A DNA stretch of 64,000 nt, from contig CP075492.1 in assembly GCA_021613535.1 (NCBI GenBank), positions 5,580,001 through 5,644,000 of the forward strand, read 5' to 3'. The notes under the pieces are model-generated. The model saw only the letters and a list, made by a program, of their open reading frames with translations. It had not been told where the DNA came from and did not search any database. Origin of the DNA: Adineta vaga. Taxonomy: Eukaryota > Rotifera. A program made the position numbers and the translations under genes. Numbering within the stretch: the stretch's first letter is position 1; every line of letters starts with the position of its first letter. This document shows positions 13,134-26,900 of this stretch, in pieces.

Positions 13134-14793
13134 ATGATTTCGACATACTTTTTCTTCGTTATTGCATGGAACTTATTTTGTTATACGCGTAAGTTTGGTT
13201 CATTTGATTAAAAACATTAAGTTTATCGTTATTTTTCTTTATAGATTCACTACAATCAGGATATACATGTGAAACTTCAGTGACAATAACGTGTCCTTCA
13301 GCAAGAAAGTTAGTTATTTTAGAAGTGACTTATTCTTCGGAATGTCCAAAAGTGAATGATGAATTAAATGGTACATCAATTTATCCACCATCACGTTGTA
13401 TTGGTTACTATCGTGAACGAATAAGTAGTCAATGTAATGGAGAAGAGTCTTGTACTATAAATAATGATCTTGATGTACGTCCGTCATTCTCCGTTGGTGA
13501 CAAGGCAAATTGTAAATTTAAAGGTCAAAGTATTAATATTGAATATTCATGTGTACCTGGTAGGAAAATGAAAAATCTATTTAGAATGAAAAACGAAGAT
13601 ATTGTGTTGTTTAGATTTTTATTCAAGCAAATTATCTCGTATTGACATTTGTTCGTTGCACTCGGTTGACGAGATTACAGAAGGTTTTATCCATACACCT
13701 AACTACCCAAATAATTATTCAAATGATCTGTCGTGTGTAAAAAAATTGCCAGAGCCTGAATCCGGTCATCGGTAAGTTTCTTTTCTTTTCTGTATTCATT
13801 TTCTTGAAATTCTCTTTTTCCTTCTAGACTTAAAATCTATGCTATTGATTTTGAACTGGAAAGTGCTACTTTTAGTCGTTCTACAAATGGATTAAAGATT
13901 AATAATTGGTTAGAAATCAATGATAATGGAGAAAAATTTTATGGTACACGAAAACCGTATACTCTTTTGTTCGATGATGTTATTGAAGCATCATTGAAAT
14001 TTAAATCAAATTTAGCAAACACAAAACGATCGTACAAAGGTTTTCTACTCTATTTTATTGGTAAATGATCTTTTCTATAGTTTAATATGAATGAAAGTTA
14101 TATAAATTAGAACTGATCTATGTGTATTGTGTTTTTCAGTTGTATCAGTTCGGCGTTCTCGACCAACAACTACAACAAAAGTGCCAACAACAATGAAAAT
14201 AGAACTAATTCCTGTTGATGATTCTACGATTGTCGTACAAGAAAAGGCTGCTGCATTCTCCGTAGATACTCGATCAGCAAGTATGCGCGGAACAACACAA
14301 ACTGTCACTATAAAACTTCATTGATCTATTTTTAATCTTTAGATAATACGATCTTACTTTTACTCGTTATTCTTCTTTCCAGTATTCTCCTCATGATTCT
14401 TTGTGGTTTTCTTCTCTACCGACGGTAAGATATACATAGTCACTTGTCATTCTTCTATTGAAAATTTTTAGTCGTAACAATCGTCGTATACGGTATTTAA
14501 CTGACACATTTAATTCCTTCGTACCAAATCGATTAAAATCAGTATTCCAGTCGTCAGAAAACAGTGATGGTAGCGATTTAAAATTTGATGTATCATCATC
14601 AAGTGCTGATGACAAATACATTTCTAAATATACAGATAAGAAATATAATGATTCTGATCATATTTATTCTCAAGATCCAGTCGAAAACAGCAATGCTTCG
14701 CAAATAAATGACTTCAATTCATGTATTTACGATTCTATTGACGACAATAAGGTCTATCAACAGATAGTTAAACCTAATCAAAACATTGTATAA
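13134..14793 (+). CDS. Single-pass membrane protein with SUEL-type lectin-like and CUB domains
   Basis: Seven exons (13134-13188, 13245-13559, 13615-13771, 13828-14060, 14140-14280, 14343-14424, 14472-14793) give 434 aa. Exon 1 encodes a signal peptide. Exon 2 (about residues 19-123) has the cysteine spacing of a galactose/rhamnose-binding (SUEL) lectin domain, ending INIEYSC. Exons 3-4 form a CUB domain (GFIHTPNYPNNYSNDLSC start, one conserved Cys pair). A Thr/Pro-rich stalk follows, then a Leu-rich membrane segment in exon 6, then an Asp/Ser/Tyr-rich cytoplasmic tail of about 110 aa with several tyrosines. I infer a cell-surface carbohydrate- or protein-binding receptor; no ligand can be read from the sequence. 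I do not recognise a named ortholog. EVA-1 also combines SUEL lectin domains with a membrane segment but lacks CUB. Confidence 0.8.
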
Positions 14794-15871
14794 TTTTCAT
14801 AATATATCGACACTTCTCTTTGTGAACCTGTACAGTTCATATCTGCTTTTCGAACAGTCTTTTGTGTTTTCTCGTTGTATTCATATCATTTCCTTGTGAC
14901 CTATTTGTAGTGTACTTCTTTTGACTTTTTGAAATTTTTTGTCTTCTGTTGTTTCAATATTCAAATACAACTATATACAAGCATAAGCAAGAGTTACATT
15001 GATTGATTTTTCATTTGTAAAATAAGAAGATTGTATATATAACGTTTAATATGTGCTCAAGTAGTGTCTCATTGAAATTTTTTTTTTTGACATTACTAAA
15101 GATAGAATGTCTACTGAAAAAGAAAAGAATGCTAAGTAGCATCGTTTATGAATGTCCTTGTTTTATAGGTGAGTAAAACATGTAGTTAGCTTTATATATA
15201 TTCATTTTTTAATTACATTTTCTATCCCTTTGATTGTTATATAGAGTTCATTTACTTACTTGCGGACATCTGATGACTAATATATATATATATATATCCG
15301 TGAAATAGAATATAGTTGTCAGATTTAATGATTCTCATATTCAATTATCTTCACTAAGACCATGAGAGTGCATCGTATGTTGTCTTAGATAAGCTTTTTT
15401 ATAGACTCGGTACTCATGCACGTGAGATTGATTGGCTGCAATTCGGTGCGACCTTTCGCTGAAACTGTTTTTGTAGTTTGAAGTATACACATCATCTGAT
15501 GATATCATCTAATATGTTCTTAAAAGAGCATCAATTACAAACTTTTATACAAATGCAATTCAACTTGCTTCCACTCATGTTGATCATGTGGTAATAAACT
15601 CAATATCAATACATTCATCAATTAATTTCTACCATTTTGATGTAAAAGAAACTGTAAATAGAAAATTCGAAGTCTTTCTTTTTCATATATAAATAAAAAA
15701 TATAGAAAAGAAAAAGCTTATTAAAATGAACAACATTTGAACCATTCAACACTTAGCAAAACAAAAGAATGAAAAATAGAGCAAAAGAAATAAGGACACA
15801 AAAAGAGTATGTCTTTTCACTATACATATATAAATATTTTTTTTCTATATTGTTTTGTAAGAATAAAACGA
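14794..15871. other. Convergent intergenic region with TA-repeat
   Basis: About 1.1 kb between two 3' ends. It holds presumed 3' UTRs, a TA dinucleotide run at about 15280-15297, and no supported gene or structured RNA. Confidence 0.5.
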
Positions 15872-18800
15872 CTAGACAATGGTTGAATTAATCGACTGTT
15901 TTTCTAAAATATGTTCACGTGTCATGTAAATCTCTTCAAATTGTCTCAAAGTACGATCCGAATAATGATTGGGTAAAATAGTCCTCTGGTCATCAGATTG
16001 TAGATTAAATCGAACACGTCTTGTCGTATCTGTACCATTCGTTAGTACTGACGATGGTGATGGATTTTTACTTAGAAGTCCTTCTTTAATCATAATATAT
16101 GGTTGTCGATAGGATGTCAATAGATGATTATTACCATTAGGTATCGAAGGATCTGATGTGTCTGATGAACCACAAAATCCATCATCAGAACTAACAGGTG
16201 TATGTGGACAATTGTTTGATGATGATGATGACACAACTGCAACAGTATATTCAGTAGGTGTCTGTCGTTTTGGTGGACATAATTCATGAGAAAGTGTTGA
16301 AGGTGGTCGAAGTGAAAGATGATTATATGAATGAAATGTCGATGAATCAGTACTACGTTGTGAATAATGAGATTCAGGATGATTGATCCAAGATGGATAT
16401 GACTAAAAAGAAGTTTTTAGTTTGAGAAAGAAAATCTCGATTATAGAAGTTTACTCTGCTTTTTTGTGAATCATAAATATCATGTTCATTGATTGTATCA
16501 AGTAGACAACAACTATCATTAATAATTGGTGTTGTAGAAAGTATATCTTTGCCAAGCATTAGTAATGAAGAATCATTATAATCTAAACAATTTGTTACTT
16601 GTAAATTTCCTTTCATTGATGGTTTTAAAAGATTAATTGTTGAACTATTTGACTGTTGTTGAGAATTTGATGAAATTGAATTTTGTTTCTTCAATAATTT
16701 CTTTTCTTTCAATGTTTTACGTCGAATTAATGAAATAAAAATAAATGTTATTCCAATAAGTATAAGAATTAATAAGACAAATACAATCAAAAGAAGATAT
16801 CTATTTGATTGATCAATTCTCGATGAAGATTGAACTTTTGAATTTTGATATTGTAAATAAGAAAAACGATTATTTAAATGTAAACCAAGATAATCATATT
16901 GTTTCATAATCATTTGTACATGTTCATAATCTTTAACAACAATTAATTTCAATAATTTTTCATCATAAAAATCGACACCATCGACAATCTAAATGATGAG
17001 AAGAAAAAACAAAATAAAAGAAAAATTTTTCGAGAAAAACATACTTTAAATGCTAAATAATAAACACCTTCATGTAAATTTGTTCCATTTGATGAATTGT
17101 AAAATAATCTACCTTGTTGATCGAGAAAGAATTTAAAAGAATCAAATTGAAGAATATTTGCATATGAATTTAAATAATCGAAATTTTTCAATTGATCAAA
17201 ATGATAAATTAATAATAATGTATGAGTTTGAAGAAGATCACCATCGAGAATTTCAATTTGACATATATAATCATTAACATTCCAATAAGCAAGATCAATA
17301 ATTAGTGTATCATTTTTATCATTAGGAAATATAAATCGAGGAATTTCATCGTTTAAATCAAGAATTTTCACATGAATTTTAATCGATGAAGAAACATGGT
17401 AACCATCCGAAGCGATTATATTGAACATATATTGATCGAATTGTTCACGATCAAATGAAGTCAATGCAAAGATTTTACCATCCGTAGGCGACAGAGAAAA
17501 GAGAGATGAAACTCGATCAGATGAAGTATCGAATTTATAAATAAGTTCGGAACCATCCGGATCAAAAGCAGTTACTTGACCGATATAACTTTGTGTTGGA
17601 TTGTTTTCATAAATTGAAAATTCATAAGTAGATTTAGGAAACTAAAAGAAAACAGATTAATTTAAAGATTTGATTCAATGAATTTACCTTTGGAATATTA
17701 TCATTTTGATCGATGATATTAACAATAATCATTGCTGTTGTTTTTAACGAATGTCCTATCTTTGGATGATCAATAGCTGTAACATTAAAAGAAAAATGTT
17801 GAATTTCTTCATAATCAAATTGTATATTTGTTCGAATAATTCCTGTTTGACTATCGATCCAAACATAACGATTTATTTCACTATTCAATTCATAAGTAAT
17901 TCGTCCATTTTCTTCTAAATCCGAATCATTCGCAAATATTTGTATTAATGTTGTATTAAGAAAATTATTTTCTTGTATATCAACATAATAAATATCTTTT
18001 TCGAATTGTGGTGCATTATCATTGGTATCGAGAATATTAATCAATAATCGATAATATGATGTTAATATTGGTTTACCATGATCATTGATGATTATATTTA
18101 TGATATAATTATCTTGAATTTCTCGATCTAATTTCGTATTTGTTAATAAAACATAGGTCGATTCACCATACGGACCGGCAATAGTAAATGGAAGATTGTC
18201 GGATGAATTGATTTTCAAATCAAATTTTGCAGGTGAATCAAGATCTGATGCAATTAGATTAGCTATAATAACATCTTTTTGTTGAACTTTCGATTCATGT
18301 ACAGAGATTTCAATATGAAATGAATCTGTATCATTAATGACTTGAATAAGTTGTAAAGGGAAATTCCATGATAATAACGGTGGACAATCATTCGTATCAT
18401 CGACATCGATAATAACATATGTATAGAATGGAATATGATGTATATCATGAGCTTGAAGAACTAATTTCCATGTTGTTATTGTTTCATAATCTAATGGATG
18501 TAATAACGATAGATGACCTGTGGTAGAATTCAATGAGAAATATTCGAAATTTTTCTTCGAATTCGTTGATGAGAGAAGATAATTAGATGATTGACATGAG
18601 AGAGTTGTTTTGATTTGAAGGAAATTTTTATAAATCTCATTTTCTTTTAGTTTCATACGATAGGGATTTTTTTCGAATTGACATAAATGATTTTTTTGAC
18701 AATTGGTTTGATTTGATCGAATATTAAGTTCATAGATCGTTGTATTGTGTGGAAAAATCAATTCTAAGATTAATGTTGAATTTAATGAACATAATTGTTT

Positions 18801-19010
18801 TAATGATGTTCGTGTTATTAATTGACATGATGGATTTAATGCGAAATATTTCGATTCCATTTGTAAATTACATCGATATGGATGAAATTGATGACGAAAA
18901 TCATGAAGAATTATATTCGATTTTAGATAATTATTTGGATCGATGTAAATAGTTGAAATGGCTTCGATCGAAGAAATCGAAAATATCGAGAAGATTAAAA
19001 GAGAAATCAT
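15872..19010 (-). CDS. Protocadherin-like cell-adhesion protein
   Basis: Cadherins mediate calcium-dependent adhesion at the cell surface. Four exons (19010-17688, 17641-17045, 16988-16455, 16402-15872), all joined at phase 0, give 994 aa. Residues 1-17 look like a signal peptide. Cadherin repeats are marked by calcium-binding DxNDN-type linkers (DTNDCPP, DTNDNAPQF, DQNDNIPK, DLNDEIPRF) and by DxD and LDRE/YE elements (DLDSPA, LDREIQD, LDYETI). I count four to five repeats, the last ones degenerate. A membrane segment lies near residues 705-729. About 265 residues of Ser-rich cytoplasmic tail follow, with no catenin-binding motif that I recognise. The size and tail fit an invertebrate protocadherin and not a classical cadherin. 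The long first exon is protocadherin-like too. Confidence 0.88.
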
Positions 19011-22000
19011 TGATGAATTTTATCTAGAAATAAATGATATTTTGAATAGAAGAAAAAAACTTCAGTAGAATTTCCAAGGACAAGAAACGATTGCAATATA
19101 ATAAATATGGAATCAATTAATAAAGTTATAACAATATCGTTTTCCTTTTAGACACGACGATCTTTCCTGTTTATTCATCTATCGATCCATTAGTATTCTA
19201 ATTGTTCCGAAGGACAGATGTGTGTTCTATATGAAATTTCCTGTTTCCTGTCAACATCGAAATCAATAAACGAACTGTAGGCACATCAATCTCTAACTTA
19301 TCATCAAACAAACGAAAATTTCACTTCTATTCACTGAACTTTTACATTTGATTTGATATAAGTATCGGACATGCGTTTATTATTGATTAAAAAACAAGAA
19401 AAATGATCCATCTCAGTCTAAGTTCTATTTTTGAAATATTAATCAATAAATCTTCTTTCTTTCTTTCGTTCTTTTTCTTTCTCCTCGGAAAATAATTAAC
19501 AATGCTTCATTACGTTTATTGAATTACATCATATTCATATCTAATTCTAGTAAATAGAACTATATATAAAATTCAATCTCCCCCGAGTGTTAATCGATTG
19601 AACAAATGATGATTGAAGAAAGCAAGAATGTGAATGAGAAAAATTGTGACGAACAAACAATACAATTGTCATACCATGACTTGATCAGAAGTGATTCAAT
19701 CTCGTTTCGTTCAATTCTGTAATCAAGACATATCTTAATGATTAGGAGAATTTTTATATATTCATTTGATAATCCTCTACATATCGATATTCAATACTTA
19801 GCACGCACGTTATACGGCTTACGAACTGATATGAACAACGATGGGTGGGCATCTATGTACGTACATGTTCAATGTAATCAATCGTATGATATAATCAAGT
19901 CTATACTATCACTACGAGAAAAGTATGAAAGGAATAGAGAAAGAAAGAAAGAAAGAAAGATCCTGAATACAATTAGAGTTCTATACTCACGACAAGCAAC
20001 CGGATGGTAGTATGGGTGAATAACTTTAATGAGATTAGAATTAACAGAGAGTATCTTCTGACGTAATTTCAATTTTTTTTTGTTCATTCACACTTGTCTA
20101 TGTCAAAAACACTTACATACTTGATGATTTGTCTTCGAATTTTGTTTTATCAAATGAAATAAGTCTAATCTTGTAACATGTATATATGTATATATGATCT
20201 GGAATAGATTGAAATGCCATTTGTTCTATTGTGTGTCTGAGAAAAAGATCATCTGTCACGTCAGTAAATGCATGAACATTGTTATCTTAAATGTGACAGT
20301 CTTGTTCATAACTTGTTGAAGAGAAGAGGAAGAGAAGAGTAATCCATTAGATTGATGTCTAATCGCAGCAAGCGTCTAATGGTCAACACTCATAAGTGAT
20401 TTGATTCGATGATTGTTTACTTGAAAGTAGGAATGAGAAAGAGAGAAAGGAAAAGAGTGTCAATAGCACATTGATTCTCATTTGTTGAAAATCATAAACC
20501 AAAGTGACATGTAAAAGAGAGAAAGAAAAAGAGAAAAAAAAACTATTTGAACTAACATAAACAAATAGTATAACTGTCGTCATCACTATTGAATGTTCAT
20601 ATGTACATATACATTATAGTAATGTGTTTGATAATTGTTCAAACGGCTATTGTTCGTGAACAGTGTATGTTTTTAATGATTGTCTACAGCTGTTCAAGTC
20701 ACTTTTTTTTTGAAATCGAACAATGTCAATAATGAATATCATGAAAAGAATGTCTTCTTTTTCTATAGAATATACATCTATGTTAATAATCATCATTATC
20801 TCTGAAAGTGAAAATGATAGACAACAAGATTATCTTTTCTGTCATAGATCAAGGTAATTCTCACCATTCTCCAATATATTTCTGTTTGTCTAACATAAGT
20901 AGCTTACTTCATAGTTGGATATACATATGATATCGTTCTTTTTGTATTCTCACACGCGTGGATGAATACTTACTATGGCTATCGCTACTACTACTGCAAT
21001 ATATATATGTATTTATGTACACGACAAACCTGCGGTTATGTACATAGAGAAAGAGAGAGAGAGAGAGAGAGTAAAAAAAGACTTGTACACGATGCAAACA
21101 AAGTTAATTAAAGAACGAACCGGATGAAGGATGGAGTACAATATATGTTTGTATGTGACGCAAGATGTTCAGTGACAAAGAGAGCAGAGCTGTGCCGATA
21201 GTCAAATTTGTTAACGGTATATACAACATAACAACCTTGAAGGAAGAAGAAGAAGTTGTACATGTGAACAATCTTTTCAATATATAGAGATAATTAGTTT
21301 ACTCAAAGAATTCAAAAAAAAAGATTAATAGATATTTTTATTAAATATATTTATATTTCTGTATGTTTAATGGCTCGTGCTATGATAAGATCAGACGCGT
21401 CATTGTTTGTTCTTTTGACTATCTCACATATTTCTTATGTAATAGAATGATTATTTAGATAGATTATAGAACTGTTGCCACTTACTTTGTTCATGACAGT
21501 TACTTCAAAAATGATCTTATTAATTCATATTCTATGTATATCAATCAATGAAATAACTATAACTATTTAATGATCGATAAGAAGAGGAGAAAAAAAAACC
21601 GGAGGTCAATCTAATATTATATCATAAGATTCATTACTATTGAATCCTTTACAAAAAAATGATATGTATATATATATATACACATAGAAGGAGAGAAAAA
21701 AAGAGAGGAAAAAACCTGAAGGCTAATGATAACAACGATTGTAATCATAAAGATAGAATATTGTTTGATTTCACGATGGATTACTTAGAGGACATTCAAT
21801 ATGAGCGAATGAATATAGAAGAATGTCCCTGAACAAAATATGAGCATTCAGTAATATTCATATCTGTGATTTTGAATAATAGGAAAAAAATGAAGAAGAA
21901 GATAAATATATAATCAATAAAGAGAAAAATCCGACTCTTTGGATATAATCATTAAGAAGAGTAAAGATGTATATCTTTGTTCAGCATATGTTACACATAT

Positions 22001-23922
22001 AAACATTATTGACATGTCGCATTTTGTCTATACAATTGGATGTGTAACAAAAATGAAAGTATTCCCAAAGTACGATTGATTATTCAATGGTTTGTAACCA
22101 TGAGTTGTGTCTGTTCGCTTTTTCTTTATAATTATCACCTTGAACAACATTTATCTAATTCAATCGATTAGAGATATTCTTCTCTTCTCTTCTCTTATTT
22201 TGCCTTGATACATACTTTTCTACTTGTCGCTATGATGTGTTTATAACAATCTGTCCTATTAGTCTGATCATTTTCCAAAGGTTCTCCGGCTTTTCTTTTG
22301 TATCATCTGTCATCAATGCTTTGTTGATGATGTTTATATAAAAACAAAGATGTAACAAAGAAGAGAAAAGTAATAACCTTATCGATCATTGTCGAGTATA
22401 GCGGATTGTTGATCAATTCATATATGGAGATTATCATTTGATTTTGTCAAGACATATAACGAATGGACACGCATAGTACGAAATAGAAATCGATCAAAAT
22501 TACCTGATACATATACACCTCGACGAGAAAAGGTGGATACGAATGACCATGTATCATTTTGTCATCATTTTTTTTTCACTCTCACTCATACACGCAATCG
22601 AAATTTGTGTTTTACGAATTTTTTTACAAACGTCATATATACATGTAGTAATAATGTGAAAGATATAGACATGAAAATCGATTGAATCAATAGATTATAT
22701 ATAAGATTTTTTTCATTGCAGAAATCAGATCATGATTGTTATTAGATAAGAAGAAGAATCATTCGATTAAAAGACATATCTTCTAATAGTAATCACGAAC
22801 ACCCACACCCTCAATTCAATAAATTAATTCTCACCCACCTTTCACACAGGAAAAATGTTTCGATTAATAAAACACATTTTATTTGATTATTGAAACCATT
22901 CATATGAAATTCGCAGGCCATATATATTCTAGCCCCATTATTCAAAACATAGAATACGAACTTTGTCTTCTTTGCTAACGTTTCGTATATGAGTCAATGA
23001 AAACTAATAGAATTCGAATAACAACAATCATTGCTACGATCATTTTATCTAAACATTTATTTTAGTTTATCTACAAAAACCTATCGTTCAACATTGTTTT
23101 GACTCACTGAATTATGAATTTTATCGTTGTTGATTTTTCCTAGCATGGAATCAGATTTGATATGGTCAATTCATGTGCAATAGATAGCATATTTGTTTTT
23201 CTCTTACTTATCTGAAGTAGAAATAATGAATCAGTTCGTTTACTATTTGTTTGATAACCAAACGGAGACTTCAAGAAACTGAGTTCCATGAAAGAAGAAT
23301 TAACTATCCGTATACTGATATCATTTTTATTCTTTTCACACATTTCATCGTCAACTAAACTCTTATATCCGTTTTATGATATATTAGTTTGAGATAATAT
23401 ATATGATTAGAAATTATATAGATTTCAACAATTGTCAAAAATTACCTAGATGTCTCAGGATACTTCTCAAATAATCATCCAATTAAATTGCTCGTGTAAT
23501 ATGTAATTCACAAAATTGGGTATAGTACTTGTTTTGATTCATGATATCAATCGATGCGTATCATTATTGAAAGCAAGTTTTATATTGAAGACAATATGTT
23601 TATCTCTGACCACGATTTTTCTTTTCTTTCCTAATATAGAGTAGTTCTATTGATAAGTGACAATATTTAGCAATAACTTTCGAAAGATAATTACTTAGAG
23701 AAAAAGGAAGCTTTTTTTTTTGTTTTATATAATATTTGAAGACGATAAAAATGTTTGTTGATGACGAGAAACGTCGCAGGTGACTCAAGTATTTTCCAAT
23801 TCTATCTCAAAACACAACAAGTTAATAATATATATTTTATTTTACACACATGTTTGTCTGAGTATTTTTGTTCTTTTCTGTCTCGTTAAGAATCGTGGTT
23901 TTTTGCAGACGTTATATTAACA
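19011..23922. promoter_or_regulatory. Large (4.9 kb) gene-free divergent region
   Basis: This is the longest stretch without a supported gene. It separates the divergent protocadherin and PARP genes. It is AT-rich, with short microsatellites: (GA)n at about 21050-21071, TA-rich runs near 21003 and 21668-21680, and GAAA repeats near 19944-19960. ORFs of 60-90 codons occur on both strands but are hydrophobic or low-complexity and show no splicing into longer frames. I see no tRNA, no terminal inverted repeats and no transposase. It presumably contains promoters or distal regulatory DNA, or decayed sequence. Confidence 0.5.
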
Positions 23923-26900
23923 ATGGCAATTAATTATTTAAATGAAATTATTTCAATATTTTTTGATCGCAATGTTAATCAGCTGAACGACGATGATTTG
24001 AGCGACACTATTAAAGTTAAAGATAATACTTGTTCACGTGATCAAATTTGCCGCATCTTACAAGAATCACCATCACTTTTTCAACTTCAGTACGCCAGAA
24101 ATGGAAGAGTTCGTGTGTCTGTCGAACCTACAGTAAATTAATTGATTCTGTGTTTTTGTTATCATTCATTTGATATGCTTTTAGATCGATATATGTCAAG
24201 ACTTTCTCAATGGAAGATGTTCATTTAATTCACAAAGATGTGATCGACTTCATTTATGTCGTCAGTTTGGTCATTGTTCTAAAAAAGGTTGTCGATTTCC
24301 GCATAATTTTACTCACGGACAAAATCGACGTATTGTTGAACAGTCAAACTGTGTGAATATTGATCCATTCTTGCTTGTTCGTTTAATACGATTCCATAAG
24401 AGATTTTCTACTCATTCAAATAAGGTAATATTGTTGACTTATCATTGACAGACATTTGCAGCACATTTTAGACTGCAAATATTTCTGCTCCTGTCTCAAA
24501 ACTATTAGATGGCATACCACCATCACTACAAAAGAGATCTACTCAACAAGGTTTCGGGGGTAGAAATAATACGAATGTTACTCGAGCGGCTCGACGTCAT
24601 CGGTCAAAAAGTGTTACTAAGCCGGTCAATACTCCTGTATTTTCACAAACATTTCAACGCAGTCGATCAAAAAGTGTTACCGAACAAAGCGATGATACTG
24701 GACCCATCCGAACATTCAGACAGGGTCGACAAAAAAGTCCTGCTAGAAGATGTAATGATAGTGTTTGTACACAAGCTCCTCGACGTGGTCGATCGCGAAG
24801 TGTTAATGCGGTAGATAATTACATGTCATCGACTACAAATAATCATCAAATCAATACAGCTTGTTCAAAGGCATGGATATCGCATGATGTTGATAATATC
24901 ACGTCCAAGGTAACAGTCAATCTTCGTCGCAGTTGGGCAATGATTGTGAATCATCCAATATTCGCCATTGAGTACAAAAACTATATACGTAGGTTAATTC
25001 TTAGAAGATCTTTATATAAACTAAGGTAAAAGCCAAACTCTTAAGAAACTTGTTCTGAGTAACTTATCGACATATATTTCTGTAAGTAGGATAGTTGAAA
25101 TAATAATGTGAACCTTAATTCTAGAAATGAAATTAACACAATTTTACTTGAATAATCATACCAACTTTCTTCTGTTTACAGGATCTGAATTTGGCTGTGA
25201 AATTATAATTCAACAAGATACAGTTGAAATGTCTTATGATCGTAGCTCAAATAAGTTAACCGATGCAAATGCTTCTGCTCTTTTAAATGATCGAAACAGC
25301 AAATTTATGCGAAGATTTGATATTCGTTCAGTTGGTTTACAGCAGAATAGCGCACAGCTAAATATTCTGCAGGAAAATTCGTCAATTGTAGCATTTCATT
25401 GCAGCCGGGGCAGCAATTACGTGCTGGCAATGAAAAAATCAGATGCAACGTCTATGATGAATAAACTATTTTCAAAACATTCTGGAGGCAATCGAGTTCC
25501 GTCAGCAGCAACATCATCAAATGTTCATGAAACATTCAGATCTGTTACGGAAAAGTAAGCGGTATGATACTTATGTACAGTATACGTCTTACTTTTACTT
25601 TAGACCTTCAGCACCACCTGTAATATATATACCACAATCACTTGCTAATAGAATATCTACTAATTCTAGGTACGCTATGTATACATTGTTTTAATACTAG
25701 ACTTTGCTTTATCTTCTAGACCTGTTATGAAAGATGAGATTGTTACTGAATGTAGAACATTATCAATTATTACTCCGTCACAACAAGCTTTATTGACTGA
25801 TAAATCATTTGAAAGTTATTTACAAAACTATTTCGATACGATATATAATGTTCGATTTAATATCGAACATTTGACGAACAATAACAGAAGTCTTTCGGTA
25901 CAGGTAATAGGCCGACGCACTATGATTAACGAAGTACTCAAAGAACTATTATCATTAATTTCGTTGTGTCGTACAACGACTTTCGACAGACCGACGGGTT
26001 AGATTGGTTTTCTTCTAGTTTACCAAATTGTTCTATCAATTTAGATGATGCTTGGATAAATATCACGGGTGTTGTACATCTTATACAATATCAATGCAAC
26101 ATGCGCAACATCATATGCATTTGTGAGGAACAAGTAATGCCATTTGCAATATTAATACATTATATCGACGTGGAACATCATAAATTTGGCGTTAATGAGG
26201 AACTTTTACAAAAGTTATGTCGAAATATTCTGATTTTAGCGACATGTATACCGACTAACTATGACAGTGAATGGATAGCACTGCGAACAAATATTAGTAA
26301 GCATCATGATTACAGTAAACGTATATGTTTACTAGAAAAACAACATTCTCTCATTCTCTATGGTGAAACTGCAATTACGAAAGATTTTCAACGGCAATTC
26401 GAACTACTTAACGAAAACAATAAGAAGAAAGCTGCTGCTTTAGCTAATACAATGAAATTAAAAACTTTAGAAAAGCATCCTAATTCATGCTCACATGAGG
26501 CAACAGTTACCAATAATACGTCATCTGGTCTTACAAACCGATTGCAAAAAGATAATCAAATGAATCCAACAAGTGAACAAATACAATCAATAGTATTTCA
26601 CGTCGATGAACCTGGTTTTGAAGTTGTAGTCAGTCAAGTATGGAATCGAGTAGTAGCTGTTGTTGATTCAAAATGTTCGATAACAAAACAAATCATTCAT
26701 AATCAGATTCAGATCTCGCTACCTAAAGCAAAAGTAGAACAGTTTGATGACAGTATATCCGATGTTCCATCGTCAGAGAATGATTCAACACCTATAGAAG
26801 ATCCTATAATAGATTCTGCAAACTCAAAAGCATCTTGGTGGTCGAGATTATTTGGAAAGAATAGATCTGATAGTCAATCATCGCCATCTGCACAGGAGAA

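Noticed and set aside
19738-20010. 90-codon ORF in the large gene-free region
   Set aside because: The end is a GAAA repeat translation and no domain or splice partner was found.
22798-22812. CACCCACACCC resembles the bdelloid telomere repeat TGTGGG on the other strand
   Set aside because: Only about two units are present in AT-rich intergenic DNA; this is too short to separate from chance.
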